Counted from the stretch's first letter, positions 1 through 9,801 are shown. The stretch: 47,135 nt of DNA from Sulfurovum sp. (GCA_002733215.1 NVUY01000001.1:1-47135); one strand, 5' to 3'. The notes: a model not told the origin generated them from the sequence alone. Made by a program: numbers and translations.

Positions 1-30
1 CCAAATGAAGCTTTTTATGGTTTAGAAATG

Positions 31-675
31 TCAGCTTAAGGCAGAAATAGATATGATTTTTGAACTTAGAAATTGCACTTCAGATTTAAATTTTGGTGTG
101 TGCTCTCTTAATGATGATTCATCTGCATATCCGCACGTTACGCCAACACACTCTATATTGGCGGCTTTAGCAGCCATTAGATCCATCGGAGTATCACCAA
201 CCATCCAATATTGACTTTTATGACTATCTAACTTTGACAGGGCTTTAAAGATAGGTTCCGGGTGTGGCTTTGGATGTGTAACATCTTCTCGCCCTATAAG
301 TACTTCAAAATAATCCATCAGGTCCATATGCTCCAATAACTCTATGGAGTATTTGGCTGTTTTGGTTGTGACGACCCCAAGCGTTGCATGTTCACTTGCC
401 AGTATGACAGCTTCACGTGCCCCAGAAAGCAGAACCGTTTTTGCACAGGATATCTGACGATAGTGCATCTTATAGGCATGCACATAAGCAGCCACCTCTT
501 CCTCTGCCACACCAAGTGTAGGAAACATCACATCCAGAGGGTGCCCGATCTCTGCTTTGATCGATTCATCCTCAGGTACTTCTTTCCCATGTGTTTGAAA
601 TGCCACGCCAAAACTTTCCAATATGGCTTCTGTTGAATCTATAAGTGTCCCGTCAAGATCAAATAGTATTATCAT
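31..675 (-). CDS. HAD-superfamily phosphatase (phosphoglycolate phosphatase-like)
   Basis: Cytosolic haloacid dehalogenase-type phosphohydrolase of 214 residues. Motif I DLDGTLIDS lies at residues 6-14 (nucleophile and acid/base Asp). Motif II is the TTK around residue 103. Motif III/IV is the HPKPHPEP stretch followed by VGDTPMDLMAA. Cap and core order and length fit the Gph/PpaX/YjjG-like subfamily, which hydrolyses small phosphate esters; the substrate cannot be read from sequence. It starts 6 nt after the ABC ATPase stop codon behind an AAGGAAT ribosome site, so it is probably the last gene of the importer operon. There is no clear functional link to the transporter. Confidence 0.85.
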   Translation of the reverse strand: MIILFDLDGTLIDSTEAILESFGVAFQTHGKEVPEDESIKAEIGHPLDVMFPTLGVAEEEVAAYVHAYKMHYRQISCAKTVLLSGAREAVILASEHATLGVVTTKTAKYSIELLEHMDLMDYFEVLIGREDVTHPKPHPEPIFKALSKLDSHKSQYWMVGDTPMDLMAAKAANIECVGVTCGYADESSLREHTPKFKSEVQFLSSKIISISALS

Positions 676-681
676 GTTTTT

Positions 682-2316
682 TTATTCCTTAGTATTATAA
701 ACATCTTCAGGAGTAAGACCTAAATTTGGTAATTTTGGTGCTGCTTCTAATAATTGCTGTGTATAACTGTGCTGTGGATTTCCCATCACATCTTCCACAA
801 GGCCTTGCTCAACGATCTTTCCTTCTTTCATCACCGCTACCTCGTCCGCGATCATCGGTACAATAGAGAGATCGTGTGTAATAAAAAGATAAGAGACCCC
901 TGACTCTCTTTGCAGTTTTTGCAGTAAGTGCAGGACTTGGGAACGGACAGAAACATCCAGTGCAGAAGTCGGCTCATCACAAATGATCAGTTCAGGTTTG
1001 ACTGCCAGGGCTCTGGCTATCCCTATGCGCTGTCGCTGTCCCCCTGAAAACTCATGCGGATAACGATGCATATGCTCTGCCTCCAACTCCACTTTTAAAA
1101 GAATCTCTTTAATGTAACTGTCCTGTAATGTTTTTTCTTTGGGACCTATGCCCAGACTTACCATACCTTCGAGGATAATATTTCCTATGGTCATACGAGG
1201 GTTTAATGCAGAGAATGGATCCTGGAAAACCACTTGTATCTTTTGTCGATACGGTTTTAGGGCTCTTTGAGCTAAATGTGCAAGGTTTTGATCTTCAAAT
1301 ATCACTCTGCCTTCTGTAATATCGACCAAAGAAAGGATCGCCTGTCCTATGGTACTTTTCCCAGACCCGGATTCTCCTACCAGTGCCAGTGTCTTTCCTT
1401 TACCTATAGAAAGCGTAACACCATCCACTGCCTTGACATATCCAACCGTTCGCTGAAACAAACCTTTTTTGATGGGAAAATAAACTTTTAAATTTTTTAC
1501 TACAAGCAGAGGCTCTGAGGCTTTTGACATCTCTTCTTTTTCTTTTTGAAAGATAGCATCCCGCAGAAGCATTTGTGTATAAGGATGTTTTGGATGGGTA
1601 AAAAAAGTTTCGCATGCTGCCTGTTCCACGATCTCTCCATTTCTCATCACTGCTACCCTGTCTGCCATTTGTCCCACTATTGCCATATCATGGGTAATGA
1701 AAAGTATGGAGAGCTTACGTTTTTCCCGTATCTTTTTAAGCAAGGTCAAGACTTGTGCCTGTATCGTGACATCCAATGCCGTTGTGGGTTCATCTGCGAT
1801 AAGCAGATCAGGTTCACAGGCCAAAGCGATGGCGATCATGACTCTTTGTTTTTGTCCACCTGACAGTTGATGAGGATACCAGTTGTATCTCTCTTCCGGC
1901 TCCTTCAGTGCCACCTCTTCAAAAAGGGAGATGACTTTATCTTTGATCTCCTCTTTTTTTATATCAAGATGTACCCTTATGGCTTCAGCAACCTGCTCTC
2001 CAACCCTCATTACTGGATTTAATGCAGACATAGGTTCCTGAAAGATCATCGCAATGGATCTGCCGCGTACTTTTTGCATCTGTGATTCGGGAAGAGCGAA
2101 CAGTGATCTGTTTTTGAACCTGATATCTCCAGAGCTCACCGATATAGCATCAGGAAGCAAGCGCATGATCGCCAATGAGGTTAAAGATTTGCCGCTGCCT
2201 GACTCACCTACCAGGGCAAAGATCTCACTTTCGTGTATCTCAAAGTTCACTGAAGAAAGCAGGCTCTCTTCTCCTACCCTAAGACTTAGATCTTTTACAC
2301 TTAACAGGGGACTCAT
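682..2316 (-). CDS. peptide-type ABC importer, double ATP-binding protein (YejF/DppDF-like)
   Basis: Cytosolic energy-coupling subunit with two fused nucleotide-binding domains (544 aa). Domain 1 has Walker A GESGSGKS at 37-44 and signature LSGGQKQR; domain 2 has Walker A GESGSGKS near 315 and signature FSGGQRQR. Each has a Walker B ending in ADEPT or CDEPT and a switch His in ITHD. Both domains end in the oligopeptide-transporter C-terminal segment (HPYTQ-type and HSYTQ-type). This fused form is typical of YejF and related Dpp/Opp systems. It overlaps the upstream permease by 4 nt. The substrate is probably a di- or oligopeptide, but nickel or another family 5 ligand is not excluded. Confidence 0.92.
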   Translation of the reverse strand: MSPLLSVKDLSLRVGEESLLSSVNFEIHESEIFALVGESGSGKSLTSLAIMRLLPDAISVSSGDIRFKNRSLFALPESQMQKVRGRSIAMIFQEPMSALNPVMRVGEQVAEAIRVHLDIKKEEIKDKVISLFEEVALKEPEERYNWYPHQLSGGQKQRVMIAIALACEPDLLIADEPTTALDVTIQAQVLTLLKKIREKRKLSILFITHDMAIVGQMADRVAVMRNGEIVEQAACETFFTHPKHPYTQMLLRDAIFQKEKEEMSKASEPLLVVKNLKVYFPIKKGLFQRTVGYVKAVDGVTLSIGKGKTLALVGESGSGKSTIGQAILSLVDITEGRVIFEDQNLAHLAQRALKPYRQKIQVVFQDPFSALNPRMTIGNIILEGMVSLGIGPKEKTLQDSYIKEILLKVELEAEHMHRYPHEFSGGQRQRIGIARALAVKPELIICDEPTSALDVSVRSQVLHLLQKLQRESGVSYLFITHDLSIVPMIADEVAVMKEGKIVEQGLVEDVMGNPQHSYTQQLLEAAPKLPNLGLTPEDVYNTKE

Positions 2317-3680
2317 GTATCATTCCTCGGATCCAAGACTTTCTGAATACGGTCAGAGAAGAGATTTGCGGCAAGTACCAAAATGAACATAAAAATAAAG
2401 GCAGAAAAGAGTGACCACCATACCATCGGCTCTCTTGCCATCTCCAGTCTTGCCTGGTTGATCATGTTCCCCCAGGAGTGCATAGTCGGGTCTACCCCTA
2501 CGCCTACATAAGAGAGTACTGCCTCTGCAAGTACCAACCCTGAGAAATCCAAGACTACAGAGATGAGGATGATATGCATCAGATTAGGGATGATGTGCCG
2601 TCGGATGATGGTCCATTTTCCTACACCAAAAGCTTTGGCTGCCGTCACGAATTCAATTTGTGAGATTTTCAGTGTCTCGGCACGAAGCAAGCGGGCAAGA
2701 CCGGTCCAGGAAGTAACACCCAGTATCACAATAAGAAAGAGCAGACGCAGATCGGAGCGTTCCAATGTCGTTTCAAACCAGGTGGGGTTGTTATCCATGG
2801 TAACTTGCATGACCAGTACACCCGCAGCAATAAGCAATACCCCCGGGATAGAGCTCAAAGTAGTGTAAAGATACTGTATCACATCATCTACCCAGCCGCC
2901 AAAAAGTCCGGCAGATACACCCAGTATCACAGCAACAGGCAACATAATCAAAGTGGTGAGAATACCTATGAGTACACCCGTACGGATACTCTTTAAACTA
3001 TGGTAAAGTACATCTCCTCCCACCTTATCTGTTCCCAGTACATGGTAAGAGTAAGAGAGTATATAAAGCCAGGTGAAGGTCATAACGAGAAAGGTCAGTG
3101 TCAAATATGCCGTACGCCATGGAAGGTCTGCCTCTCCTTTAAGCACTTTTTTCATTGCAACAAAAGCCCCTCTGCCTTTTCTCCAAAAGAGATGTATCAA
3201 GATCAGGAACAAACTTAGTACAAATCCTACTGCCAAAGCCACTATGCTTTTTGACAGAAGGTCATCATCTTTCGAAACATACTTTAAAGGAAGATGTTTT
3301 TGTGTAGTCAAGCCATTTTCATCTATCACAATGGATTTGACATATTCATGTGTAGCAAAGGGTGCAGAGTACGTGCGTTCTGTATTTTTAATATTGTGCG
3401 AGAAGATGATATCCAGCAAAGAGAGCATTTCACTATACTGCTGCTCTGTATTTTGTCCAGGTGATGTTTTTGCAAGACGTAAATGTACAGAATCCAGCAG
3501 GGTAAAGAAAAGGTAAAAGAGCAACACCGTTGCAGAAGCCATGGCGATGCTTGATTTAAAAATAGTATGCCATTGTTTTTTCACTTGAGGAGAACGAGAA
3601 ATGACCCATCCCCAGGCGATCAACGCAAAAATGAGTATCCATACCATGATATCGGTCCAAAGCAGTGTTAACATTATCAT
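2313..3680 (-). CDS. peptide-type ABC importer permease (DppC/YejE-like, long N-terminus)
   Basis: Inner-membrane permease of 455 residues, much longer than a typical DppC (~300). The C-terminal ~260 residues carry the binding-protein-dependent transport fold, with the EAA-like loop around TAAKAFGVGKWTIIRRHIIP. The first ~190 residues contain three extra predicted membrane segments (about 10-30, 42-65 and 145-168) with a hydrophilic periplasmic loop between the second and third. YejE-type permeases have an extended N-terminus, which favours a Yej-like system. The start overlaps the stop of the partner permease by 4 nt, so translation is probably coupled. Confidence 0.88.
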   Translation of the reverse strand: MIMLTLLWTDIMVWILIFALIAWGWVISRSPQVKKQWHTIFKSSIAMASATVLLFYLFFTLLDSVHLRLAKTSPGQNTEQQYSEMLSLLDIIFSHNIKNTERTYSAPFATHEYVKSIVIDENGLTTQKHLPLKYVSKDDDLLSKSIVALAVGFVLSLFLILIHLFWRKGRGAFVAMKKVLKGEADLPWRTAYLTLTFLVMTFTWLYILSYSYHVLGTDKVGGDVLYHSLKSIRTGVLIGILTTLIMLPVAVILGVSAGLFGGWVDDVIQYLYTTLSSIPGVLLIAAGVLVMQVTMDNNPTWFETTLERSDLRLLFLIVILGVTSWTGLARLLRAETLKISQIEFVTAAKAFGVGKWTIIRRHIIPNLMHIILISVVLDFSGLVLAEAVLSYVGVGVDPTMHSWGNMINQARLEMAREPMVWWSLFSAFIFMFILVLAANLFSDRIQKVLDPRNDT

Positions 3681-4651
3681 AACTTCACCCTTGGGTCAAA
3701 CAGGGTGTAAGAGATATCCGTCAGGATCAAACCTATGATATAAAGCACGGAACCCAAAAAGACCATAGCTTTGACTATGGCAAAATCCTGAGAGTTGATG
3801 GCATCTATCGTATATGAACCGAGTCCGGGTATGCCAAAAAAGGACTCCATAATAAGACTTCCCATGAACAGAGTGGGTATCACAACCACTACGCCTGTCA
3901 AAATAGGAAGCATTCCGTTTCTCAACACATGTACAAAAAGTACTTTCAGTTCCGAGAGACCTTTGGCTCTTGCTGTACGTACATAATCCTGATTGATCTG
4001 CTCAAGAAAGATCGATCTGTACCAGCGAACACCTGATCCTATGCCTGCAAAAACCCCTATGAGTATAGGTAAAATAATGAATTTTATGCCTCCCCAACCA
4101 GGTTCATACCCTGAGATAGGTACCCAGTGCCACATCTTTGAAAAGAGTACCTGCCCGGCAATAATGTAAAAAAGTCCTGAGACAGACATGATCATCACCG
4201 CAACGATCATCATACTTGTGTCAAGGGCAGAACCTCTAAAGAGAACCAGCAGCAGAGCCAAAGAAATATTGGTGATCAGTGCTATCATAAAAGTCGGAAG
4301 CGCAATGGCCAGACTGGGACCCATCCTCTCTTTGATCTCCGCACCAATGTTTCGGTTGGCATCTGAATAGCCAAAATCAAAAGAGAAAAGTTTCATGGAC
4401 TCCTGTACAAACAGTGTATCTGTCACCTTTTCTAAACCTTTGGCTTCTTTGTTGAGAAACAGTGCTTTGTCATAGCCTTTATCTGCTTTCCACGCTTCTA
4501 TCATTTGCGGGGTCACCTGCTTGGCACCCAGTTGTGCCCTTGCCATATCGTCAGGTGTATTCACCATGAAAAAGAGCATAAAAGTAATGAGGTTCACGCC
4601 GATCAAAATAGGTATGGCATAGAGTATCCGTTTGAGTATATAGGCAAACAT
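3677..4651 (-). CDS. peptide-type ABC importer permease (DppB/YejB-like)
   Basis: Inner-membrane permease of 324 residues with the family's N-terminal pattern MFAYILKRILYAIPILIGV, about six membrane segments, and the cytoplasmic coupling loop around YVRTARAKGLSELKVLFVH that docks on the ATPase. A large hydrophilic loop lies between the first and second membrane segments, as in DppB/YejB. It starts directly after the stop of the solute-binding protein gene. It should form the translocation pore with the adjacent DppC-like permease. Confidence 0.92.
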   Translation of the reverse strand: MFAYILKRILYAIPILIGVNLITFMLFFMVNTPDDMARAQLGAKQVTPQMIEAWKADKGYDKALFLNKEAKGLEKVTDTLFVQESMKLFSFDFGYSDANRNIGAEIKERMGPSLAIALPTFMIALITNISLALLLVLFRGSALDTSMMIVAVMIMSVSGLFYIIAGQVLFSKMWHWVPISGYEPGWGGIKFIILPILIGVFAGIGSGVRWYRSIFLEQINQDYVRTARAKGLSELKVLFVHVLRNGMLPILTGVVVVIPTLFMGSLIMESFFGIPGLGSYTIDAINSQDFAIVKAMVFLGSVLYIIGLILTDISYTLFDPRVKL

Positions 4652-6829
4652 TTAACGCTCCTGCTTTATCACGGCTTTTTGTCTATTGAGATAGAGCTTA
4701 TGTAAAAAATACCCACTCAAAACAAGCAAGAGTACAAACAAGACCAGAGGAAGGAGCACAGGCTGATTCCATTCTTTTTGTTTCTCAACTCTGAGTTTGG
4801 CATCGATACGTTTGTATTTCAGCGTATTGTTCGCCATAGCATTGGGAAATACATTTTTAAACCAGAGATGTGTAAGTGCAAGAGACTTTGGATGAAAACC
4901 CCACACCCAGGGAGCATCTTCTCTAACAAGAGTTAACATTTTTTGAATCTTTTCTTGTCTCTGAGGGGAGTTAGACATTATTTTTATTTCATCAAACAGC
5001 TTATCGAACTCCGGATTCTGATAATTTGAAGAGTTGATCCCTGCGCCATTGGTATTGACCACCGCATTCCCGCCATAGAGGAGAAAAAGAAAGTTTTCAG
5101 GATCAGGATAATCGGCATTCCATCCCCAGGAGAAGATCTGTACTTTGGCTTTTCGCACTTTGTCCTGAAAACGGTTATAGTCTGTTGAACGAATGACAAG
5201 CTGAATACCAAGTTTGGCGAACTGCTTACGTCGCCAGTCCATGAGTGCTCTGTCATCAGGTCCTGTGGCTGTTGCATCATAATGCAACTTCAACTGTTTA
5301 CCTGTCTTCATTGAGATTCCCTCTGGGTATCCTGCTTCTGCCAAAAGTCTCTTTGCAACTTCTATGGACTTTCTCACGCGTTTTCCACTCTTCCATTCAT
5401 ACACAACCTTGTCTGTTCCTTTTTCGCCGTCAAGGTGTCCAAAAATACCCGGAGCAATAGGTCCCTGTGCCGCAATACCACGTTCATTCATAAAAATGGA
5501 AATATACTCTTCCTGATTTTGAGCGATAGAGATGGCTTGACGGAGTTTTTTGGCGGACTCAGAGTAGCCACCAACTACAGGGTCTTCCATATTGAATGCC
5601 ATATAAAAAATGGAAGGCTGCACGGAGCCTTTTAACACAATCCCTTTTTGACTCATCTCAGAACTCAGATCCATTGTACCGCTTGCAGAGATCTGTACTG
5701 CCTGGTCAAATGCTTCAGAAGAGATGCCTGATGCATCATAATACCCTTGTAAAAACTTATTCCATAGAGGGATACTCTCTTTTTCCAAGGTATAAATGAC
5801 TTCTTTAATAAATGGTAGTTTTTTCCCTGCATCACTCAGTAACTCTCTGGGAATGTTAGAACTATTTCTCTCCTCTTCATTTAAACTTGGATAACGTTCA
5901 TCATGAAAATTTGGATTTGCTTTGAGAACCATCTCTCTACTTGGATCATTTTTAACCAGATAGTATGCACCGGTTCCCACAGGGGACCAGTTCCACGTCA
6001 GGTTTTTCCCCTTCATCCCTTTTTGCTGATAAAAGAGGTCCGCCTCCCAGGGAATGGGTGAAAAGAAATACATAGAAAGCCAATAGATGAATTGTGGATA
6101 CTTCCCTTTAATTCTGATACTCAGTGTATGGTCACTAAGCACCTTGACTCCAGCTATGTTATACGCACGCAGATCCAAGACTTCTTTTGTACGCTTTTTC
6201 TCTTCTGCTATTTTTGTGATATTTTGGGAGAATGCTTTAAGTCCGACGATATACTCTGCCATGTTATCGAGTATGGGTGAATGGTTCTGTCTCACTGCCA
6301 TTCTTTTGATCGCATAGGCATAATCTGAAGCTGTCAAATGGCGTGTAGCCTGTTTTTCAAAATCATCAAGAGTCTGAATATTTTCAAGTGCTTCTTCACT
6401 CAGTTTGCCATAAAACAGTGTTCCATTCGCATCTTTTACAAAAGCGGGATGATCCTGATACTTCACATCTTCTCTAAGTCTTAAACGATATTCGGAGAAT
6501 GCTATATGGGCATCATTTTCGTCCACCAGTCTCCCCTCAAGATCATAATATGTGAGTGCAGGCATCTCTTTTAAAGTGAGTGCTTCGAGTGCATAAGGCC
6601 GTTTAAGATAATTATATTGAAGTGGCGGTTCATAGATCTGACCTATGATCGCCCATTCATTGGCATTATATGAGACAACAGGGTCTAATCGTTTTGGAGG
6701 CATTGAAAAGGCAGAGAAGAGTGTCTGAGTTGCTATTTTTTCACTGTCATGAGGGTTGTTCCATACATCAGCAGGAAGAGGCTCTAGTATCATCATAAAT
6801 AAAAAAACTTTTAGGATGATCATCTTCAT
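4652..6829 (-). CDS. family 5 extracellular solute-binding protein, C-terminally membrane anchored
   Basis: Periplasmic substrate-capture protein for the downstream ABC importer (725 aa; typical family members are 520-610). It has an N-terminal signal peptide (hydrophobic residues ~3-17). The body matches SBP_bac_5 proteins: an N-terminal RLDPV motif and the C-terminal FSWGWNADYPDPENFLF stretch typical of oligopeptide/YejA binding proteins. Unusually, the last ~45 residues contain one strong membrane helix (LPLVLFVLLLVLSGYFL) followed by a basic tail, so the receptor is probably tethered to the inner membrane. It heads the operon and has its own -10 at 6864-6869. The ribosome site is weak and the ATG two codons in (6823) is an alternative start. 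Confidence 0.88.
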   Translation of the reverse strand: MKMIILKVFLFMMILEPLPADVWNNPHDSEKIATQTLFSAFSMPPKRLDPVVSYNANEWAIIGQIYEPPLQYNYLKRPYALEALTLKEMPALTYYDLEGRLVDENDAHIAFSEYRLRLREDVKYQDHPAFVKDANGTLFYGKLSEEALENIQTLDDFEKQATRHLTASDYAYAIKRMAVRQNHSPILDNMAEYIVGLKAFSQNITKIAEEKKRTKEVLDLRAYNIAGVKVLSDHTLSIRIKGKYPQFIYWLSMYFFSPIPWEADLFYQQKGMKGKNLTWNWSPVGTGAYYLVKNDPSREMVLKANPNFHDERYPSLNEEERNSSNIPRELLSDAGKKLPFIKEVIYTLEKESIPLWNKFLQGYYDASGISSEAFDQAVQISASGTMDLSSEMSQKGIVLKGSVQPSIFYMAFNMEDPVVGGYSESAKKLRQAISIAQNQEEYISIFMNERGIAAQGPIAPGIFGHLDGEKGTDKVVYEWKSGKRVRKSIEVAKRLLAEAGYPEGISMKTGKQLKLHYDATATGPDDRALMDWRRKQFAKLGIQLVIRSTDYNRFQDKVRKAKVQIFSWGWNADYPDPENFLFLLYGGNAVVNTNGAGINSSNYQNPEFDKLFDEIKIMSNSPQRQEKIQKMLTLVREDAPWVWGFHPKSLALTHLWFKNVFPNAMANNTLKYKRIDAKLRVEKQKEWNQPVLLPLVLFVLLLVLSGYFLHKLYLNRQKAVIKQER

Positions 6830-6863
6830 ATCTTTGGTTTATGCCTTAGTTTAATTTCCTCAT

Positions 6864-6869
6864 ATTATA
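6864..6869 (-). promoter_or_regulatory. putative -10 box for the ABC importer operon
   Basis: A perfect TATAAT on the minus strand lies 34 nt upstream of the solute-binding protein start, predicting transcription from about 6857. No good -35 hexamer is visible at the usual spacing. It would separate importer transcription from the upstream nrf operon. Confidence 0.45.
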
Positions 6870-6884
6870 GCTAAACTTTTTTCT

Positions 6885-7277
6885 TTATTTTTGAATTTTG
6901 TATTGCAAACTAGAAGCAAACATTAACTCATCAAAAGTTCTATCTAAAGCTTTACTTTTAAAGTTTTGCGTTACCAGTTCTTTTTGAAACCTCACATAAT
7001 CACCTACTTTTACCTCTGCAGAATTCACCGCCACCCAAAATGTTTTGTCACTTTCTTCTTTCACTTCCAGGTAGGTATATGCACCACCCTGCTCTACAGT
7101 CATCACTTCACCCTCATAAAAAGGATTGTTATTTTTTGTTTTATGAGGATTGCTCATCTTCATCTCTTTTTGTGTCACATTTGCATCTATGTTTTTTACC
7201 ATTTGAGATAATGTTCCTGATTCGGCTGCGAACACCATACAGGTTGTTGCGAGTAATACACTTATTTTCTTTGTCAT
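6885..7277 (-). CDS. nrfJ: NrfJ-like periplasmic protein
   Basis: Small exported protein of 130 residues: signal peptide at ~1-18 (cleavage near FAAES), then a charged linker and a beta-rich domain (residues ~52-120) containing YEGEVMTVEQGGAYTYLEVK and a FWVAV core. Its position as last gene of nrfHAIJ, its size and its export match NrfJ of the Wolinella succinogenes nrf operon. The role of NrfJ is not well defined. The domain resembles small OB-like or GW-like periplasmic modules, which is only an impression. The start overlaps the nrfI stop (AAATGA), supporting translational coupling. Confidence 0.75.
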   Translation of the reverse strand: MTKKISVLLATTCMVFAAESGTLSQMVKNIDANVTQKEMKMSNPHKTKNNNPFYEGEVMTVEQGGAYTYLEVKEESDKTFWVAVNSAEVKVGDYVRFQKELVTQNFKSKALDRTFDELMFASSLQYKIQK

Positions 7278-9673
7278 TTTATTTCCTTTTGTTTGTTTAA
7301 TTTTCGTTTAGGGTAGGCTAAAGCCATCATGGCTAAAACCACTCCCGATGTCATATAAACCCAGTTTGGGATAGGTACCGGGTCACCTGTGGCATAAGAG
7401 TGCATGCCTGCTAAATAAAAGTTGACACCAAAGTACGTCATCAATATGGAGAAGAATGCTAACACAGAGAGTAGCGAGAACAGGTAAACCGAATACCAGG
7501 ATTTTATCAAACGCACATGTAATACCATCACATAGACCAAGATAGAGATATACGCCCAAGTCTCTTTAGGATCCCAACCCCAGTAGCGTCCCCATGATTC
7601 ATTGGCCCAAATGCCTCCCAAGAAGTTACCGATGACCAGCAGTGTCAGTCCCAAAGTTAAAGCTATTTCATTGATATGTCGTATGTTCTTTATATGTGTA
7701 TCTATATGAGGCCTTGTAGTGTCACGTAACATAAAAAGTATCAAGGTGATAAGCCCCAGTATCGCACCCACTCCAAAGAAGCCGTAACTCGCAGTAATGA
7801 CAGAAACATGTACAGAGAGCCAATAAGACTTTAGCACCGGTACAAGACTGGTGATCTCCGGGTCTATCTCTCCCAAGTAGGCTGCAAAGATGAAGATGCC
7901 TGCCATCATAAATGAGGCGCTCAAGGCAATCGTCGATTTTCTTAAGAAGACTACTCCTGCTAAAATGGCGGCATAAGCAATGTATACCATGGTCTCATAG
8001 GTATTCGAGATAGGGGCATACCCTCCGATGTACCAGCGAAGCGCTAGTCCAAAAGTATGTACCCCAAACAGTGAAAAAGCTGCCACTGTGATAAGTGTTT
8101 TTATTTTATCTGCAATGCGTGTATTGTAAAACATCGAAGTCAGTCCATACACAAGCAAGAGTAAGCCAAACAACAAATACGCCAAAGAGAGCCTAAAAAA
8201 CAAATCTATCTGATTAAACCAGCCTTCTACTTTTAGCTTTGTCTCATCAGGTATAACACGATGTCCCTCTGCGCTTTGATAGGTTTTGATATCATTTATG
8301 TAGGCAAAGCCTTTGTCATAGTTTCTATTATAAGCAGCGTTAAGGAGACGGCTTGTGGCTCTCTTGACTTCAGAGTTATCAGACGTTGCGAACATGGTTT
8401 TAAAATCTACCCATTTATTGCGTTCATTGTTTTGTAAAGGAAAAAGTGTGAGCAGCACACCTCTGTAAGACATAAAAGCGATATTCAGCCGTTCATCTGC
8501 TTGTATCAGGTCTCTCTCGTAGGTACCCCGTTTTGAGGGTACCAGTTGATTGGCATGTTCTACTTCATTGCTTAGTTTATATGTTCCGTTACTGTCAAAA
8601 AAGTCTGTGAATTTTACCAGTTTTTGCCCCGCAGTGACAGCTAGTTTTTCTCTCAGTTTTGGTGTTTTGATTCTGATGAGTTTTACTTTTTTCCATATTT
8701 CAGGACGGGAGAACATACCCAAGACCACCTGATTGGCATCCATCCCTTCCCAGGAACCTCTTCCTGTGAGTTTGGAAAGCACTTCTCTGTTTTGTGTATC
8801 AAGCGGTTTCATACGCCCTGCCGGCCCCTGTACCACCAAAGTACCAAAAGCCTGTGACAATGCTTTTGAATTTTTCCTGTGTTCTTCCAGGTAGCCATCA
8901 ATATATTCTCCATACGTTCCTGCATTTGAGGGTGTGGGTAAAGAGAGGAAGAGTAAAGGCAAAAGCAGTGAGGCTATAGGCATTTTTTTCAATTTGGAAA
9001 TGAGGTACTGGAACCTTGATTTTTTATCAAAAAGGTTTAACAAGAGTCCTAAAAAGAGTAAGGTGTATCCTATATACGTTATCTCTACTCCGGGGTCTTT
9101 ATTGACAGAGAGTTGTGTGCCTTTTTCATCGTTGTCATAGGAAGTTTGGAAAAACTTGTAGCCGCCATAGTTTAAGGTATTGTTCATATAGATATAGGCA
9201 TCAAACTTTTCATCATTTGCTTCATCGATCACAGTCACATCCGAAGCAAATTCAGAAGGTGATCTGCTCCCCGGGTAACGTGTGAGAGTAAAATCTCTAA
9301 GTTCTATGTAAAAAGGTGTTTCTACTGTTTTATCACCTATTTTGATGATGTTAGACTTTTCACCCTCACGGATATGCATCATCCCGTCAAGTCCAAAGTA
9401 ATGTGTCACCGCTGCGCCAAAAAGGATGATGATAAAAGACACATGGAAGAGGGTACGTGCTTTGACACGGTACATTTTTGTTTTATCTATGACGACGACA
9501 AGATTAATGGAAGCGACAAAGAATGTCAGCTGATACCACCAGGCATTGTAAACCAGTTCTTTGGCTCTTTGGGAACCATAGTCATTTTCTATGAAGGTAC
9601 CGATGGCTGCACCCACAGCTAAAATAATGAACAAGAGTATCATGAGTTTGTATGAACTTATAATTTTATACAT
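7274..9673 (-). CDS. nrfI: NrfI, fused ResB-CcsA (CcsBA) cytochrome c haem lyase for nitrite reductase
   Basis: Polytopic membrane protein that delivers haem to periplasmic apocytochromes. The N-terminal third is ResB-like (membrane segments, then a periplasmic domain). The C-terminal half is CcsA-like with the tryptophan-rich haem-handling motif WGRYWGWDPKETW and flanking conserved His. In Wolinella, NrfI is a dedicated lyase needed to attach haem to the CxxCK site of NrfA. Here NrfA has a CWTCK site, so the same job is expected. I place the start at the ATG at 9673 (799 aa) because an AAGAGG ribosome site precedes it; a TTG one codon earlier or an ATG at 9709 inside a hairpin are alternatives. 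Confidence 0.9.
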   Translation of the reverse strand: MYKIISSYKLMILLFIILAVGAAIGTFIENDYGSQRAKELVYNAWWYQLTFFVASINLVVVIDKTKMYRVKARTLFHVSFIIILFGAAVTHYFGLDGMMHIREGEKSNIIKIGDKTVETPFYIELRDFTLTRYPGSRSPSEFASDVTVIDEANDEKFDAYIYMNNTLNYGGYKFFQTSYDNDEKGTQLSVNKDPGVEITYIGYTLLFLGLLLNLFDKKSRFQYLISKLKKMPIASLLLPLLFLSLPTPSNAGTYGEYIDGYLEEHRKNSKALSQAFGTLVVQGPAGRMKPLDTQNREVLSKLTGRGSWEGMDANQVVLGMFSRPEIWKKVKLIRIKTPKLREKLAVTAGQKLVKFTDFFDSNGTYKLSNEVEHANQLVPSKRGTYERDLIQADERLNIAFMSYRGVLLTLFPLQNNERNKWVDFKTMFATSDNSEVKRATSRLLNAAYNRNYDKGFAYINDIKTYQSAEGHRVIPDETKLKVEGWFNQIDLFFRLSLAYLLFGLLLLVYGLTSMFYNTRIADKIKTLITVAAFSLFGVHTFGLALRWYIGGYAPISNTYETMVYIAYAAILAGVVFLRKSTIALSASFMMAGIFIFAAYLGEIDPEITSLVPVLKSYWLSVHVSVITASYGFFGVGAILGLITLILFMLRDTTRPHIDTHIKNIRHINEIALTLGLTLLVIGNFLGGIWANESWGRYWGWDPKETWAYISILVYVMVLHVRLIKSWYSVYLFSLLSVLAFFSILMTYFGVNFYLAGMHSYATGDPVPIPNWVYMTSGVVLAMMALAYPKRKLNKQKEIK

Positions 9674-9704
9674 CAACGTTAAATACCTCTTGTACTGTTT
9701 TTCA

Positions 9705-9775
9705 TACATCTTTAAATAAAAACACCATTGTTTTTTTATTTAAAGATGTATCCAGGGTAGTATGCCCTAGATACA
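9705..9775 (-). other. two overlapping intercistronic hairpins between nrfA and nrfI
   Basis: Downstream of the nrfA stop, 9747-9775 can form a stem (TGTATC/GATACA plus AGGG/CCCT, 7-nt loop). Overlapping it, 9705-9724 pairs with 9729-9750 to give a stem of about 20 bp with a 4-nt loop. The two share 9747-9750, so they compete. Likely roles are protecting the nrfA message end or reducing read-through into nrfI; this is inference. Confidence 0.55.
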
Positions 9776-9801
9776 ATGTCATCTATCTTACTGTCTTTGT
9801 C

